8,361 bases of DNA. It comes from Candidatus Methanoperedens sp. (GTDB lineage: Archaea > Halobacteriota > Methanosarcinia > Methanosarcinales > Methanoperedenaceae). The notes below the pieces were generated by a model, which worked only from the letters and a program-made list of their open reading frames with translations, did not search any database and was not told the origin of the DNA. Below, in pieces: positions 1 to 6,467 of this stretch. Position numbers and translations under genes: made by a program. The stretch lies in the NCBI GenBank assembly GCA_028679855.1, contig JAJRAP010000193.1, positions 1-8,361 on the forward strand, given 5' to 3'. Position 1 is the first letter of the stretch. Every line of letters begins with the position of its first letter.

Positions 1-415
1 ATGATCCCTCAATATAATATTATATTTTATAATATAAATACTTATTACAAACAAAAAAGATTATTATTAATAAAAACTAATCTGACAAAGTCAAGGTACA
101 TTGAACTTATTTATTACAGGCGCATCATCATGCTCTTCCAATACCTGCTCAGGCTCTTTCGTTTGCCCTGTCTCACCCTTATGCTATATTTTAACTGTTA
201 CTTACGGCGAGAAATTCTATCGTTATTCGTTGTTTTGGCTTTTAACGATATGAAGGGGCACGAAAATAGTAAGGTTTAACAGAAGACGGAAAAAACAGTT
301 GCTTGAGTGCTTGAGGTTGTGGTCAAGCGGATTCAGGGGAAAATATAGTACATGGTTTCAAGAATGAAATTAGATCTTAAATCATTTTAGCGACTTTAAA
401 ATTCATGTTATAAGC
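1..415. other. AT-rich intergenic stretch, no convincing gene
   Basis: No reading frame here looks like a real protein. Two AT-only palindromes overlap at 11..35: a perfect 16-bp palindrome (11..26), and 8-bp arms at 17..24 and 28..35 around TTT. A more GC-balanced patch lies at about 115..180. On the minus strand it reads as a short acidic tail (see 91..183). A small hairpin with arms GCTTGA (309..314) and TCAAGC (323..328) follows. The open frame running from base 1 to 279 on the plus strand has low-complexity composition and no ribosome binding site, and I treat it as chance. Confidence 0.6.
91..183 (-). pseudogene. possible 3' remnant of a lost gene
   Basis: Read on the minus strand, 183 down to 91 gives 30 codons ending in TGA. 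The product is hydrophilic and acidic, containing ETGQTKEPEQVLEEHDDAPV, and resembles the charged C-terminal tail of a normal protein. A TAG stop lies immediately upstream (184..186) and there is no start codon, so it cannot be an intact gene. Base composition is less AT-rich than its surroundings, which fits leftover coding DNA. The fragment is short and the call could be wrong; chance is the main alternative. Confidence 0.2.
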
Positions 416-427
416 AAAATTTATATA
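415..427 (+). promoter_or_regulatory. archaeal TATA-box promoter for the 511..1167 gene
   Basis: TTTATATA at 420..427 is a consensus archaeal box A. It is preceded by the purine-rich CAAAA (415..419), which could serve as the TFB recognition element. A start of transcription about 25 nt downstream would fall near 448..452, leaving a leader of about 60 nt before the ATG at 511. An ATG at 433 would lie upstream of that start, which argues against the longest version of the gene. Confidence 0.6.
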
Positions 428-456
428 GTATTGTGTACATACGTGTGCATAAAGTG

Positions 457-483
457 ATGCGTGTAAAATTTATACACACGCAT
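457..483. repeat. GTGT/ACAC inverted repeat in the leader
   Basis: ATGCGTGT (457..464) is repeated as its perfect inverse ACACGCAT (476..483), with an 11-base AT-rich spacer. Related words (ACGTGTGCAT at 441..450, ATGTGTA at 490..496) sit on either side. It lies between the TATA box and the chosen start codon, so it could be an operator for the encoded protein or another regulator, or an mRNA hairpin. The symmetry is seen directly; the role is inferred. Confidence 0.45.
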
Positions 484-510
484 GTAAATATGTGTAATGG
501 AAGAAAAAAT

Positions 511-1167
511 ATGAATGCAAATAATAATGTTAAAAAAGAGATTGTCTTCACCAAAGCTGGTGTGATTGTGCCTGTACGTGTAGATAATCCTTTACAAGGT
601 GTAACATGGGAACAAAAGTTAATCCAGTATACGGATATTAAAAAAATAGGTATTTTAACCCTAAGAGTAGAGTGTATCCAGCCAGAGATAAAAGATGATA
701 TTTTGATTGCTTTGAAAATGCAAGGCGAGTTTGAGAGAAAACCAGATAAACAAGTAGACGATATAAATTCGTTCGCACGTAAAAATGAAATGTATGGCGA
801 AATTTTACCTTCGTTATTGAAGATGGACTTATCCAATAAATTTCCAAAATATTTGCTTACACCCGATGGTCAAAAGAGTAATGCTACTTCATGGGCAAAT
901 CTTTTAGTTGAAATAGCCAATTATTTAGAATCGATCAATAAAATTAATGATGGTAATATACCAATATTAGATTCTGCTAAACGCACAAGATACTTAATCA
1001 ATCGTGAAAATAAACACCTATCTGGAGTCTCGTTTATAGGCAAACATACAACTAAAAAAGGACTCCATGTCGAAACAAATTATCCAGCAAATCTCATTGT
1101 GAAAAATGTAATATATTTAATTGAATACTGCAACGAAGTTCCTTCACAGTTCAGGGTGATTTTATGA
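511..1167 (+). CDS. uncharacterised soluble protein, 218 residues
   Basis: I do not recognise this protein. The ATG at 511 is chosen because GGAAG (499..503) lies seven bases upstream. Upstream in-frame ATGs at 433, 457 and 490 lack a ribosome site, and the first precedes the likely transcript start. No signal peptide or membrane segment is visible. The N-terminal half (to about residue 115) is mixed and Lys-rich. From about residue 117 to the end there is a compact domain-like stretch: TSWANLLVEIANYL (126-139), RTRYLIN (158-164), GLHVETNYPANLIVKNVIYL (184-203) and a terminal PSQFRVIL. The spacing suggests a folded alpha/beta unit, and I have a vague, unverified impression of similar tails in accessory prokaryotic proteins. 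The gene is AT-rich like its neighbour at 1255 and unlike the purine genes, which suggests foreign origin. It has its own TATA box and palindromic leader. Confidence 0.75.
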   Translation: MNANNNVKKEIVFTKAGVIVPVRVDNPLQGVTWEQKLIQYTDIKKIGILTLRVECIQPEIKDDILIALKMQGEFERKPDKQVDDINSFARKNEMYGEILPSLLKMDLSNKFPKYLLTPDGQKSNATSWANLLVEIANYLESINKINDGNIPILDSAKRTRYLINRENKHLSGVSFIGKHTTKKGLHVETNYPANLIVKNVIYLIEYCNEVPSQFRVIL

Positions 1168-1254
1168 GATATTTTCTTTGTTGCCAAGCCGAATTGTACT
1201 GAATTCCAGAAATTGTTAAATCTAAGAGAGACTAACGTTCAACAAAAATAAATT

Positions 1255-1731
1255 ATGACTACAGATATCGTAAATATAATTGTTTCATTGGCTGTTTTGA
1301 TAGTGCCATTGGAAGTTTCGTATAGACGAATAATCGATTTTGAAAATACATATAATCGAACACTATCCAATATAGCTATAGCACAGAGGGGAGGGAGAAT
1401 TAATGAAGAACAACACATGATGGCGGCCAAGGAAATAAACGAACAATTCAGAGTTGCAAACCGTTATATTAAATGGGCTGCTCTGTTCAAACGTTTTTTA
1501 CCCATACTCCTATTAGTAGAAATATTGCACATTACATTAAAAGATATCCAATGGTCGTATTGGTACGAATGGATATTACCTGGACTAAACAACATATTTT
1601 TGACTTCAATAATTATAGTGATTTTATTATATTATATAGTTAAGGAATTCAAACTAAATCATACAAAACTTAATGACTATGAAGCTAATATCATTTCAGT
1701 TGAAGCAAGATATGTATATGATTTTTTGTAA
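1255..1731 (+). CDS. uncharacterised small membrane protein, 158 residues
   Basis: The protein has three hydrophobic stretches: about residues 5-20 (starting DIVNIIVSLAVLIVPLEV), about 80-95 (FLPILLLVEILHITL) and about 113-129 (IFLTSIIIVILLYYIV). Between the first two lies a roughly 55-residue polar, charged segment with QRGGRINEEQHMMAAKEINE, likely helical and facing one side of the membrane. A short polar C-terminal tail follows. No catalytic motif or known family is apparent. The ATG at 1255 has no clear Shine-Dalgarno sequence. The gene lies 87 bases after the 511..1167 gene on the same strand and shares its AT-rich composition, so the two may have arrived together and may be co-transcribed. 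A toxin, immunity or defence role for such a pair is possible but nothing in the sequence shows it. Confidence 0.65.
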   Translation: MTTDIVNIIVSLAVLIVPLEVSYRRIIDFENTYNRTLSNIAIAQRGGRINEEQHMMAAKEINEQFRVANRYIKWAALFKRFLPILLLVEILHITLKDIQWSYWYEWILPGLNNIFLTSIIIVILLYYIVKEFKLNHTKLNDYEANIISVEARYVYDFL

Positions 1732-1764
1732 TAGATGTAACAGATGGAGACTTTTTATTATCTT

Positions 1765-1843
1765 CTGGTATGAAAAAAACCACAGAGTCAGCCATGAACT
1801 GTGGTTCATAGATGGAGCATGAAAATTGAGTTTTTCATACCAG
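1765..1843. repeat. 13-bp perfect inverted repeat enclosing a hairpin
   Basis: CTGGTATGAAAAA (1765..1777) and TTTTTCATACCAG (1831..1843) are exact inverse copies 53 bases apart. Inside them AACCACAG (1778..1785) pairs with CTGTGGTT (1799..1806), or alternatively ATGAAC (1794..1799) pairs with GTTCAT (1804..1809). An 8-bp direct repeat, AGATGGAG, occurs at 1742..1749 and 1810..1817. Transcribed from the plus strand this would fold into a long stem just after the small membrane protein gene, so it could act in termination or transcript stability. It could equally be a small mobile-element relic. Confidence 0.55.
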
Positions 1844-1891
1844 GACACAGAGAATTATTACAACTCTGTGATCTCTGCGTCCTCTGTGGTT
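1778..1891. repeat. 114-bp element with AACCACAGAG terminal inverted repeats
   Basis: AACCACAGAG (1778..1787) and CTCTGTGGTT (1882..1891) are perfect inverted ends. Inside, CACAGAG (1846..1852) pairs with CTCTGTG (1864..1870) across 11 bases. Read on the minus strand, 1888 down to 1862 is three units of exactly nine bases: CACAGAGGA, CGCAGAGAT, CACAGAGTT. The left end also pairs with 1799..1806, so alternative structures compete. It resembles short non-coding repeats I recall from environmental genomes, but I cannot check copy number here. No transposase or coding capacity is present. Confidence 0.55.
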
Positions 1892-1911
1892 GATTATCCT
1901 CACCTGTATCA

Positions 1912-1919
1912 TTTATATA
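1912..1919 (+). promoter_or_regulatory. orphan TATA box
   Basis: TTTATATA matches the archaeal consensus, but the only downstream open frame before the end of ade is a shadow. If functional it would start a transcript near 1940 running through the 2066..2122 hairpin and antisense to the end of ade. In DNA this AT-rich, a chance match is a serious alternative. Confidence 0.2.
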
Positions 1920-2065
1920 GGGGATTTAAAAAATCTCAATTTTTGAGTGAATTTACCTCCGACCAGAAAAAATTAAAGAGAATCCTATCTTTTTTATTGC
2001 TCTACAGTATCTCTATTGTCTCTACAACCTGCTGCATATATAGACTGTACTATTCGACAGTAATT

Positions 2066-2122
2066 ACAGGATCGACAGGATAGGATTTTGGTGGCTAATC
2101 CTGTAAATCCTGTCGATCCTGT
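2066..2122. repeat. 16-bp perfect inverted repeat built of 9-bp units
   Basis: ACAGGATCGACAGGAT (2066..2081) is exactly inverted at 2107..2122. AGGATT (2082..2087) and AATCCT (2097..2102) add an inner stem. The right side is three 9-bp units of the form ATCCTGTNN (2098..2106, 2107..2115, 2116..2124). It lies about 120 bases beyond the end of ade and about 330 beyond the membrane protein gene, which run towards each other. It may act as a shared transcript-end structure or be a dispersed repeat. No strong T-run follows it on the plus strand. Confidence 0.65.
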
Positions 2123-2245
2123 CCCAAAAAATTTCATGATATAGCCCACTGAGAAACAGAGGCAGGATTATCAAGACATACATTCAAAAAGACATCCGGT
2201 GATAAGATTCAGGACACTACCGATTATTCAATACCCACTTTTTTC

Positions 2246-4018
2246 TTATTTTTCAACCGCCTCAATTATCTTTCCCTTTTCAACATCCACAAGACCCATA
2301 TCAGTGATCTTGAGCGATGGGATCACAGGCAGCGAGAGGAACGACATCTGGATGAACGGCGCCTCAAGCCTGCACCCCATTCTTCGTATCGCTGTATGGA
2401 GCTCTTTTAGTTTCTTCTCAACATCATGTGCGCTCTGCGTGCTGAGAATCCCAGCAAAAGGCAGATGAAGATGATCTAGTTCCTTATCTTTTGCAAGAAC
2501 TATCCCACCCTGCATTTCTCGAATCCTGTTGGCGCATAGAGCCATATCCTCAAAATTCGTACCCACAACAACGACATTATGTGAATCGTGCGCAATGCTC
2601 TGCCCCACGGCGCCCTCCTTCAGGTTAAATCCGCGGACAAAACCCCGACCGATGTTCCCGTTCTTTCCGTGGCGCTCGATCACAGCGATCGACAGGATAT
2701 CATGTTCAGTATCAGGAAACACGGCATGTCCATCTGTTCTCAAATCTTTGATGCATTTTTTCGTGATAAGTTTGCCAGGCACGATCTCAATTATGCGAGC
2801 CGAAACTTTACTTTTATCTGAAAAGATTTTCAGGTCATCAGGTTTGATTTTCCTGTACTTCATGGTACTGAAAACATATTCCGGGTATTTTATTCCTGAA
2901 GTAATCGGGTGCATCTCCCCACGGATCATCACATTCCTTATCCTGAATTTTTCAAGATCATCCAGTATTACAAGGTTCGCCCTTCTTCCAATGCTTATCG
3001 ATCCCACGAGCTGGTCTATCCTGTAGTGGCGCGCTGTATTGATCGTAGACAAAGATATTGCGTGCACAGGTTCAATCCCAAGGCTGATCGATTTTCTTAC
3101 AAGTACGTCCATGTACCCTGCCATGAGATCATGTGGATGGATGTCGTCTGTGGCAAAGAAAAAGTTCTCAAGAGATATGCCGTCGCGAAAAAGTTTGGGA
3201 ATGAAATCATCAAGGCACTTTGCAGCAGAACCTTCCCGCAGCATAATTTTCATTCCAAGGCGCGCCTTAAGAAGTGCCTCATCGTATGTCAACGACTCAT
3301 GGTCAGAGGATATCCCGGCGCTCATGTACCCGAAAAGCTCGCTCCCCTTCATGCCAGGGCAGTGACCATCCACCACAAGCTTTCTCTCAATGGCAGCAGA
3401 AATCATTGCAATTTTTTGTGCATGTCTCCCCAGGACTGCAGGATAGTCCATCATCTCACCAAGCCCGACCACGAATTTCTTATCAAGGAATTTTTTTATA
3501 TCTATTACACCAAGCTTTGCGCCAGAAGTCTCAAGATGGCTTGAAGGCACGCAGGATGAAATAGTGACAAAAACGTCCAGTGGAAGATTTTTTGCCTCCC
3601 GCAGCACAAGCCTGATACCTTTTGCTCCAAGGATATTTGCGATCTCGTGCGGGTCTATGACAATCCCGGTTGTTCCATGTCGCAGGGATTCACTTGCGAA
3701 ATGCGTCAGCGTTAACATGCTGGATTCAAAATGCACATGACCATCGATGAGCCCCGGGCATACGTGGGCATTATTTACATCAAGGAGTTTTGTTCCTGTC
3801 CCGGTCAGGTCATCCACATCACCGATCCCGACTATGAATCCTGAATGGATCGCTATATCGCCTTTGTGAACCTCTTTCGTGTTTACATTGACGATCCTGC
3901 AATTTCTTAATGCAAGGTCAGCTTTTATTTCGCCTTTACCTGCAGCTATCTTCTCCCCTGAGCGCATGATATAGAGTTGGTTGGCATTGGCAAAAAGATT
4001 ATCCATTCTTTTTCTCAT
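2246..4018 (-). CDS. ade: adenine deaminase
   Basis: Adenine deaminase converts adenine to hypoxanthine and ammonia in purine salvage, using metal ions in an amidohydrolase barrel. The order of motifs fits the family, counting from the longer start: the metal-binding GLIDGHVHFESSM (89-101), a conserved GLGEMMDYPAVLG (185-197), VDGHCPG (216-222), SSDHES (237-242) and FATDDIHPHD (288-297). The Ade-type C-terminal domain follows with GAVGQSIAHDSHNVVVVGTN (469-488) and AGILST (522-527). Its 590 residues are normal for the family. The start is undecided: ATG at 4018 and ATG at 4006 both lack a good ribosome site. A TATA box at 4034..4027 would place transcription start at the 4006 codon (leaderless), while a weaker TTATAG at 4047..4042 would suit 4018. 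It is divergent from purD and probably shares a promoter region with it. Nothing looks broken. Confidence 0.95.
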   Translation of the reverse strand: MRKRMDNLFANANQLYIMRSGEKIAAGKGEIKADLALRNCRIVNVNTKEVHKGDIAIHSGFIVGIGDVDDLTGTGTKLLDVNNAHVCPGLIDGHVHFESSMLTLTHFASESLRHGTTGIVIDPHEIANILGAKGIRLVLREAKNLPLDVFVTISSCVPSSHLETSGAKLGVIDIKKFLDKKFVVGLGEMMDYPAVLGRHAQKIAMISAAIERKLVVDGHCPGMKGSELFGYMSAGISSDHESLTYDEALLKARLGMKIMLREGSAAKCLDDFIPKLFRDGISLENFFFATDDIHPHDLMAGYMDVLVRKSISLGIEPVHAISLSTINTARHYRIDQLVGSISIGRRANLVILDDLEKFRIRNVMIRGEMHPITSGIKYPEYVFSTMKYRKIKPDDLKIFSDKSKVSARIIEIVPGKLITKKCIKDLRTDGHAVFPDTEHDILSIAVIERHGKNGNIGRGFVRGFNLKEGAVGQSIAHDSHNVVVVGTNFEDMALCANRIREMQGGIVLAKDKELDHLHLPFAGILSTQSAHDVEKKLKELHTAIRRMGCRLEAPFIQMSFLSLPVIPSLKITDMGLVDVEKGKIIEAVEK

Positions 4019-4020
4019 AA

Positions 4021-4049
4021 CTTTTTCTTATAAAGAAAAAGCTATAACC
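4021..4049. promoter_or_regulatory. symmetrical TATA promoter shared by ade and purD
   Basis: CTTTTTCTT (4021..4029) and AAGAAAAAG (4033..4041) are exact inverse copies around the three bases ATA. The centre therefore reads as a TATA box on both strands: TTATAAAG on the plus strand (4028..4035) and TTTATAAG on the minus. Expected starts are near 4057 for purD, giving a leader of about 30 nt, and near 4005 for ade, at its second ATG. A second, weaker box (CTATAA, 4042..4047) lies beside it. Symmetry and spacing are seen; shared use is inferred. Confidence 0.55.
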
Positions 4050-4087
4050 AGAACTTTTTTATTCCCGCAAACATTGTGGAGTAAATC

Positions 4088-5386
4088 ATGAGAGTCCTAT
4101 TGGTCGGAGGCGGCGGACGGGAGCACGCCATTGCAGAAGCCATATCCCGAAGCAAGAGAGACCCGCAGCTTTATGCAGCGATGAGCAGGAAAAATCCCGG
4201 AATAGCAGGACTGTGCAAAGATTTCATTCTTATCAAAGAAACAGACCCCGCCATAGTTCATTTTGCAGTCAAGAACAAAATAGAGCTTGCGGTCACAGGT
4301 CCGGAGACGCCGCTTGCAGCAGGCATCCCTGATATGCTCTGGGACGCAGGTATCCCGGTCGCCGGTCCGCGAAAACTTGCCGCACAGATAGAGTTTGACA
4401 AAGCATGGACTCGCAATTTCATGAAGAAATATAATATCTCAGGTCTTCCCGGATTCAGGGTGTTCAGGAAAGGACAGAGCGGCACTGATGAGTATATTGA
4501 CGAACTGGGCGACGTGGTCATAAAACCTGCAGGACTCACAGGCGGGAAAGGCGTTAAGGTCATGGGCGACCACTTCGGCATCGAGGGTGCAAAGATTTAC
4601 GCCCGTGAAGTATTGAAGAAAGACGACATTGTCATCGAGGAACGGCTTATCGGCGAGGAGTTCACAGTCCAGGCGTTCGTGGACGGCAGCGCCCTTGCCT
4701 TTGCCCCTGCAGTGCAGGACCACAAGAGGGCGTTTGATGGAGATAAGGGACCAAACACAGGCGGGATGGGTTCGTACAACGATGCAAAAGATATCCTCCC
4801 GTTCATGAAAGACTCCGATTACTCAGGTGCAAAAAAGATTATGAGCGATGCAGTTCTGGCTATCAGGAAAGAGACAGGCATCCCCTACCAGGGCATACTT
4901 TACGGTCAGTTCATGGCAACAGCGAAGGGCATCTCTGTCATTGAGTTCAATGCGCGCTTTGGCGACCCTGAAGCCATGAACGTGATACCGCTTCTTGATA
5001 ATGATTTCCTCGATGTGTGTATGGCTGTGGTGACCGGGACTCTTGGTGAAACAAAGGTGGCTTTTAAGAAGCAGGCTACGGTATGCAAGTATGCAGTCCC
5101 GGAAGGCTACCCGGACGAACCGGTAAAGGATTCGGTCGTGGAGATCGGAAGCACCCGAAATGCGCATGTTTTCTATTCGAGCGTGTATGAAAAGGATGGA
5201 AAGGTTTTCACTACCGGTTCAAGAGCAGTTGCAGTTCTGGGTACAGCAAGTACCATTCATGAGGCTGAAAAAATAGCGCAGGATGGCCTCTATGCCTTAA
5301 AAGGAAGGCTTTACAGCAGGCGGGACATTGGTACTGAAGGGCTCATCAGGAAAAGGATACAGCACATGGAAGAACTAAGGGCTTGA
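4088..5386 (+). CDS. purD: phosphoribosylamine--glycine ligase (GAR synthetase)
   Basis: PurD joins glycine to 5-phosphoribosylamine with ATP, the second step of de novo purine synthesis, in the cytoplasm. The 432-residue length is standard for the single-domain enzyme. Motifs run in family order: GGGGREHA (7-14), [13 protein letters not shown] (70-82), the ATP-grasp segment [17 protein letters not shown] (143-159), [20 protein letters not shown] (181-200), [20 protein letters not shown] (210-229), the metal-binding [18 protein letters not shown] (286-303) and a terminal RRDIG (411-415). The ATG at 4088 has GGAG six bases upstream (4078..4081). It diverges from ade, so the two purine genes may be co-regulated, and it converges on the Sec61-beta gene. 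The residues expected for ATP and metal binding all appear intact. Confidence 0.97.
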   Translation: MRVLLVGGGGREHAIAEAISRSKRDPQLYAAMSRKNPGIAGLCKDFILIKETDPAIVHFAVKNKIELAVTGPETPLAAGIPDMLWDAGIPVAGPRKLAAQIEFDKAWTRNFMKKYNISGLPGFRVFRKGQSGTDEYIDELGDVVIKPAGLTGGKGVKVMGDHFGIEGAKIYAREVLKKDDIVIEERLIGEEFTVQAFVDGSALAFAPAVQDHKRAFDGDKGPNTGGMGSYNDAKDILPFMKDSDYSGAKKIMSDAVLAIRKETGIPYQGILYGQFMATAKGISVIEFNARFGDPEAMNVIPLLDNDFLDVCMAVVTGTLGETKVAFKKQATVCKYAVPEGYPDEPVKDSVVEIGSTRNAHVFYSSVYEKDGKVFTTGSRAVAVLGTASTIHEAEKIAQDGLYALKGRLYSRRDIGTEGLIRKRIQHMEELRA

Positions 5387-5421
5387 GGGAATATAAAGTG
5401 GTGAATTTTTAGAGGGCAAAC

Positions 5422-5451
5422 CGCAGATAAACGCGGATGAACGCAGATTTT
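5422..5451. repeat. three 10-bp tandem units after purD
   Basis: CGCAGATAAA (5422..5431), CGCGGATGAA (5432..5441) and CGCAGATTTT (5442..5451) are consecutive imperfect copies of one 10-bp word. They fill the space between converging purD and Sec61-beta. The pattern resembles the 9-bp-unit repeats at 1862..1888 and 2098..2124, though the word differs. Function is unknown. A dispersed intergenic repeat is more likely than a regulatory site. Confidence 0.5.
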
Positions 5452-5460
5452 TTTCTTTTT
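5448..5460 (+). terminator. oligo-T terminator for purD
   Basis: Seven Ts, one C and five Ts follow purD by about 60 bases. Archaeal RNA polymerase commonly stops at such T-runs without needing a strong hairpin. A short CCGC/GCGG stem (5421..5424 with 5433..5436) precedes it. The position just before the converging Sec61-beta gene is sensible for ending the purD transcript. Confidence 0.5.
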
Positions 5461-5465
5461 AACCT

Positions 5466-5636
5466 TTAAGGCCATATACCAAAAGTCGCATTCAAAGCCA
5501 GAACAGACAGTCCAGCTGCCAGGGCAATGATAACTACTGTTTTTGGAGGTATCTGCAAAGAGGTCTCTTCTGCGTCATAATACCGCATTAGACCAGCAGA
5601 GGACATGAGGCCGCTGCCTTCTTTCTTTTTCGCCAT
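5466..5636 (-). CDS. preprotein translocase subunit Sec61-beta (archaeal SecG)
   Basis: This 56-residue protein is the small non-essential subunit of the archaeal SecYE-beta channel, a tail-anchored membrane protein. It starts with the basic MAKKKEGSGLMSSAGLMRYY, in which SAGLMRYYD (13-21) is the family hallmark. The sequence then runs through QIPPKTV (28-34) into one membrane segment, about 33-52 (TVVIIALAAGLSVLALNATF), and ends six residues later. The length is typical of archaeal homologues. The ATG at 5636 has only a weak AAAGG ribosome site. It lies 27 bases after the phosphatase gene, so it is probably the last gene of the minus-strand run. The stop at 5466..5468 faces the purD terminator. 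Confidence 0.93.
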   Translation of the reverse strand: MAKKKEGSGLMSSAGLMRYYDAEETSLQIPPKTVVIIALAAGLSVLALNATFGIWP

Positions 5637-5663
5637 AAGCGCCTTTCATGTTTTTATAGCATT

Positions 5664-6467
5664 TTAATGTATCGCTAATGTTCTTACAATTCTTTCATTA
5701 AGGTCATTATTTTTCGTTCCGATCATCGAAATTCCGGTAGCTTTAACATCATCATCAATTATTGGCTTTCCCCTGAGGTCGCAAAGCTGTCCGCCCGCTT
5801 CTTTCAATACAAGAGCTGATGCCATGATATCATAGCCGCTCACAAGCCCCCGGGTATCAATAACGCCGTCCAGCGTGCCGTCCGCGACATAGCACATATC
5901 AAGGGCAATGCTACCCAGAGCCCTTACTATGATGGATTTTTCAAGCTCTATCAGACCTGCCGGAACCTGCGGAACACCGTATGAATAGACTGATACTACT
6001 GGCTTTGGGCGCGCGCCGCGTTTTCCACCAGTTATCCGTTTTCCATTAAGTAGTGCTCCTTTTCCTTTCTCCGCGCAATAGGTATTATTCGTAATATCAC
6101 ATATCACTGCCATAGTGATGTCCCCGAATCCCGCGATATCGGTCTTTTCGGTATAAGCAAGTGACGTGCAAAAGAACGGGATACCGCACGCAGCATTCGT
6201 AGAACCGTCAATAGGGTCAAAGACAAGCATGAACTCCGGATGCTTGCCAACGATACGGTCACCGAGTTCCTCTGAAATTATCCTCGCTGACAGACCGCGC
6301 TTCACAAGCGCCTCATCAAGTGCATGTTCTGCTGCCATATCCATCCTTCGCGTGATATCCTTTGGGCGCTGCACAAGCATTTCCGCATAATCCGCGTTAT
6401 CATGTATAAAGGAGCGAATTACATTCCTGATCTCAGTTCCGATATCGATAAGCGTTTCAATTTCCAT
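5664..6467 (-). CDS. inositol monophosphatase / fructose-1,6-bisphosphatase family phosphatase
   Basis: This is a metal-dependent phosphatase of the IMPase superfamily, whose archaeal members often act on both inositol phosphate and fructose-1,6-bisphosphate; CysQ-type 3'-nucleotidases share the fold. The visible signature is ISEE (64-67), the central metal motif FDPIDGSTN (83-91) and the C-terminal GYDIMASALVLKEAGG (211-226) supplying the last aspartate (D213). The 267 residues match the family. The start is set at the ATG at 6467 because GGAG lies six bases upstream (6477..6474); an upstream in-frame TTG at 6479 is less likely. It overlaps the CysC-like gene by 11 bases, implying translational coupling. 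Candidate substrates are sugar bisphosphates, inositol phosphates or PAP, the last suggested only by its CysC-like neighbour. Confidence 0.92.
   Translation of the reverse strand: MEIETLIDIGTEIRNVIRSFIHDNADYAEMLVQRPKDITRRMDMAAEHALDEALVKRGLSARIISEELGDRIVGKHPEFMLVFDPIDGSTNAACGIPFFCTSLAYTEKTDIAGFGDITMAVICDITNNTYCAEKGKGALLNGKRITGGKRGARPKPVVSVYSYGVPQVPAGLIELEKSIIVRALGSIALDMCYVADGTLDGVIDTRGLVSGYDIMASALVLKEAGGQLCDLRGKPIIDDDVKATGISMIGTKNNDLNERIVRTLAIH

Larger units (their letters stand above)
1732..2245. other. repeat-bearing intergenic region between the unknown pair and ade
   Basis: About 500 bases lie between two converging genes. A T-run at 1752..1756 may help terminate the 1255..1731 transcript. 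The region then holds a nested inverted-repeat element (1765..1891), a consensus TATA box with no gene behind it (1912..1919), a small hairpin with arms CTCAA and TTGAG (1935..1947), and a 16-bp inverted repeat (2066..2122). An open frame at 1826..2083 runs across these repeats and is not credible as a gene. From 2126 to 2245 I see nothing beyond the 3' flank of ade. Confidence 0.7.

Noticed and set aside
1..279. 92-codon plus-strand open frame at the left edge
   Set aside because: It runs through AT-only palindromes, has low-complexity composition and no ribosome site, and over 115..180 it is antisense to a more protein-like reading.
309..340. tRNA-like words around GTGGTCAAGCGG
   Set aside because: The words recall a tRNA D-arm, but no acceptor stem, anticodon stem or T-loop can be laid out around them.
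433..510. Upstream extension of the 218-residue gene to ATG 433, 457 or 490
   Set aside because: ATG 433 lies before the expected transcript start, the others sit in or beside the palindrome without a ribosome site, and ATG 511 has GGAAG at good spacing.
1826..2083. 85-codon plus-strand open frame
   Set aside because: It crosses the CACAGAG repeat, an internal TATA box and part of the 16-bp inverted repeat, and has no family-like sequence.
1765..2125. CRISPR array
   Set aside because: The repeats are short, inverted or 9-bp phased, without the 25-40 base identical repeats and unique spacers of an array, and no cas gene is near.
2529..3564. Long plus-strand open frames opposite adenine deaminase
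   Set aside because: They are antisense shadows of a strongly supported ade gene and show no domain signatures.
4258..5167. Minus-strand open frames opposite purD
   Set aside because: They are shadows of purD, which carries complete ATP-grasp motifs on the other strand.
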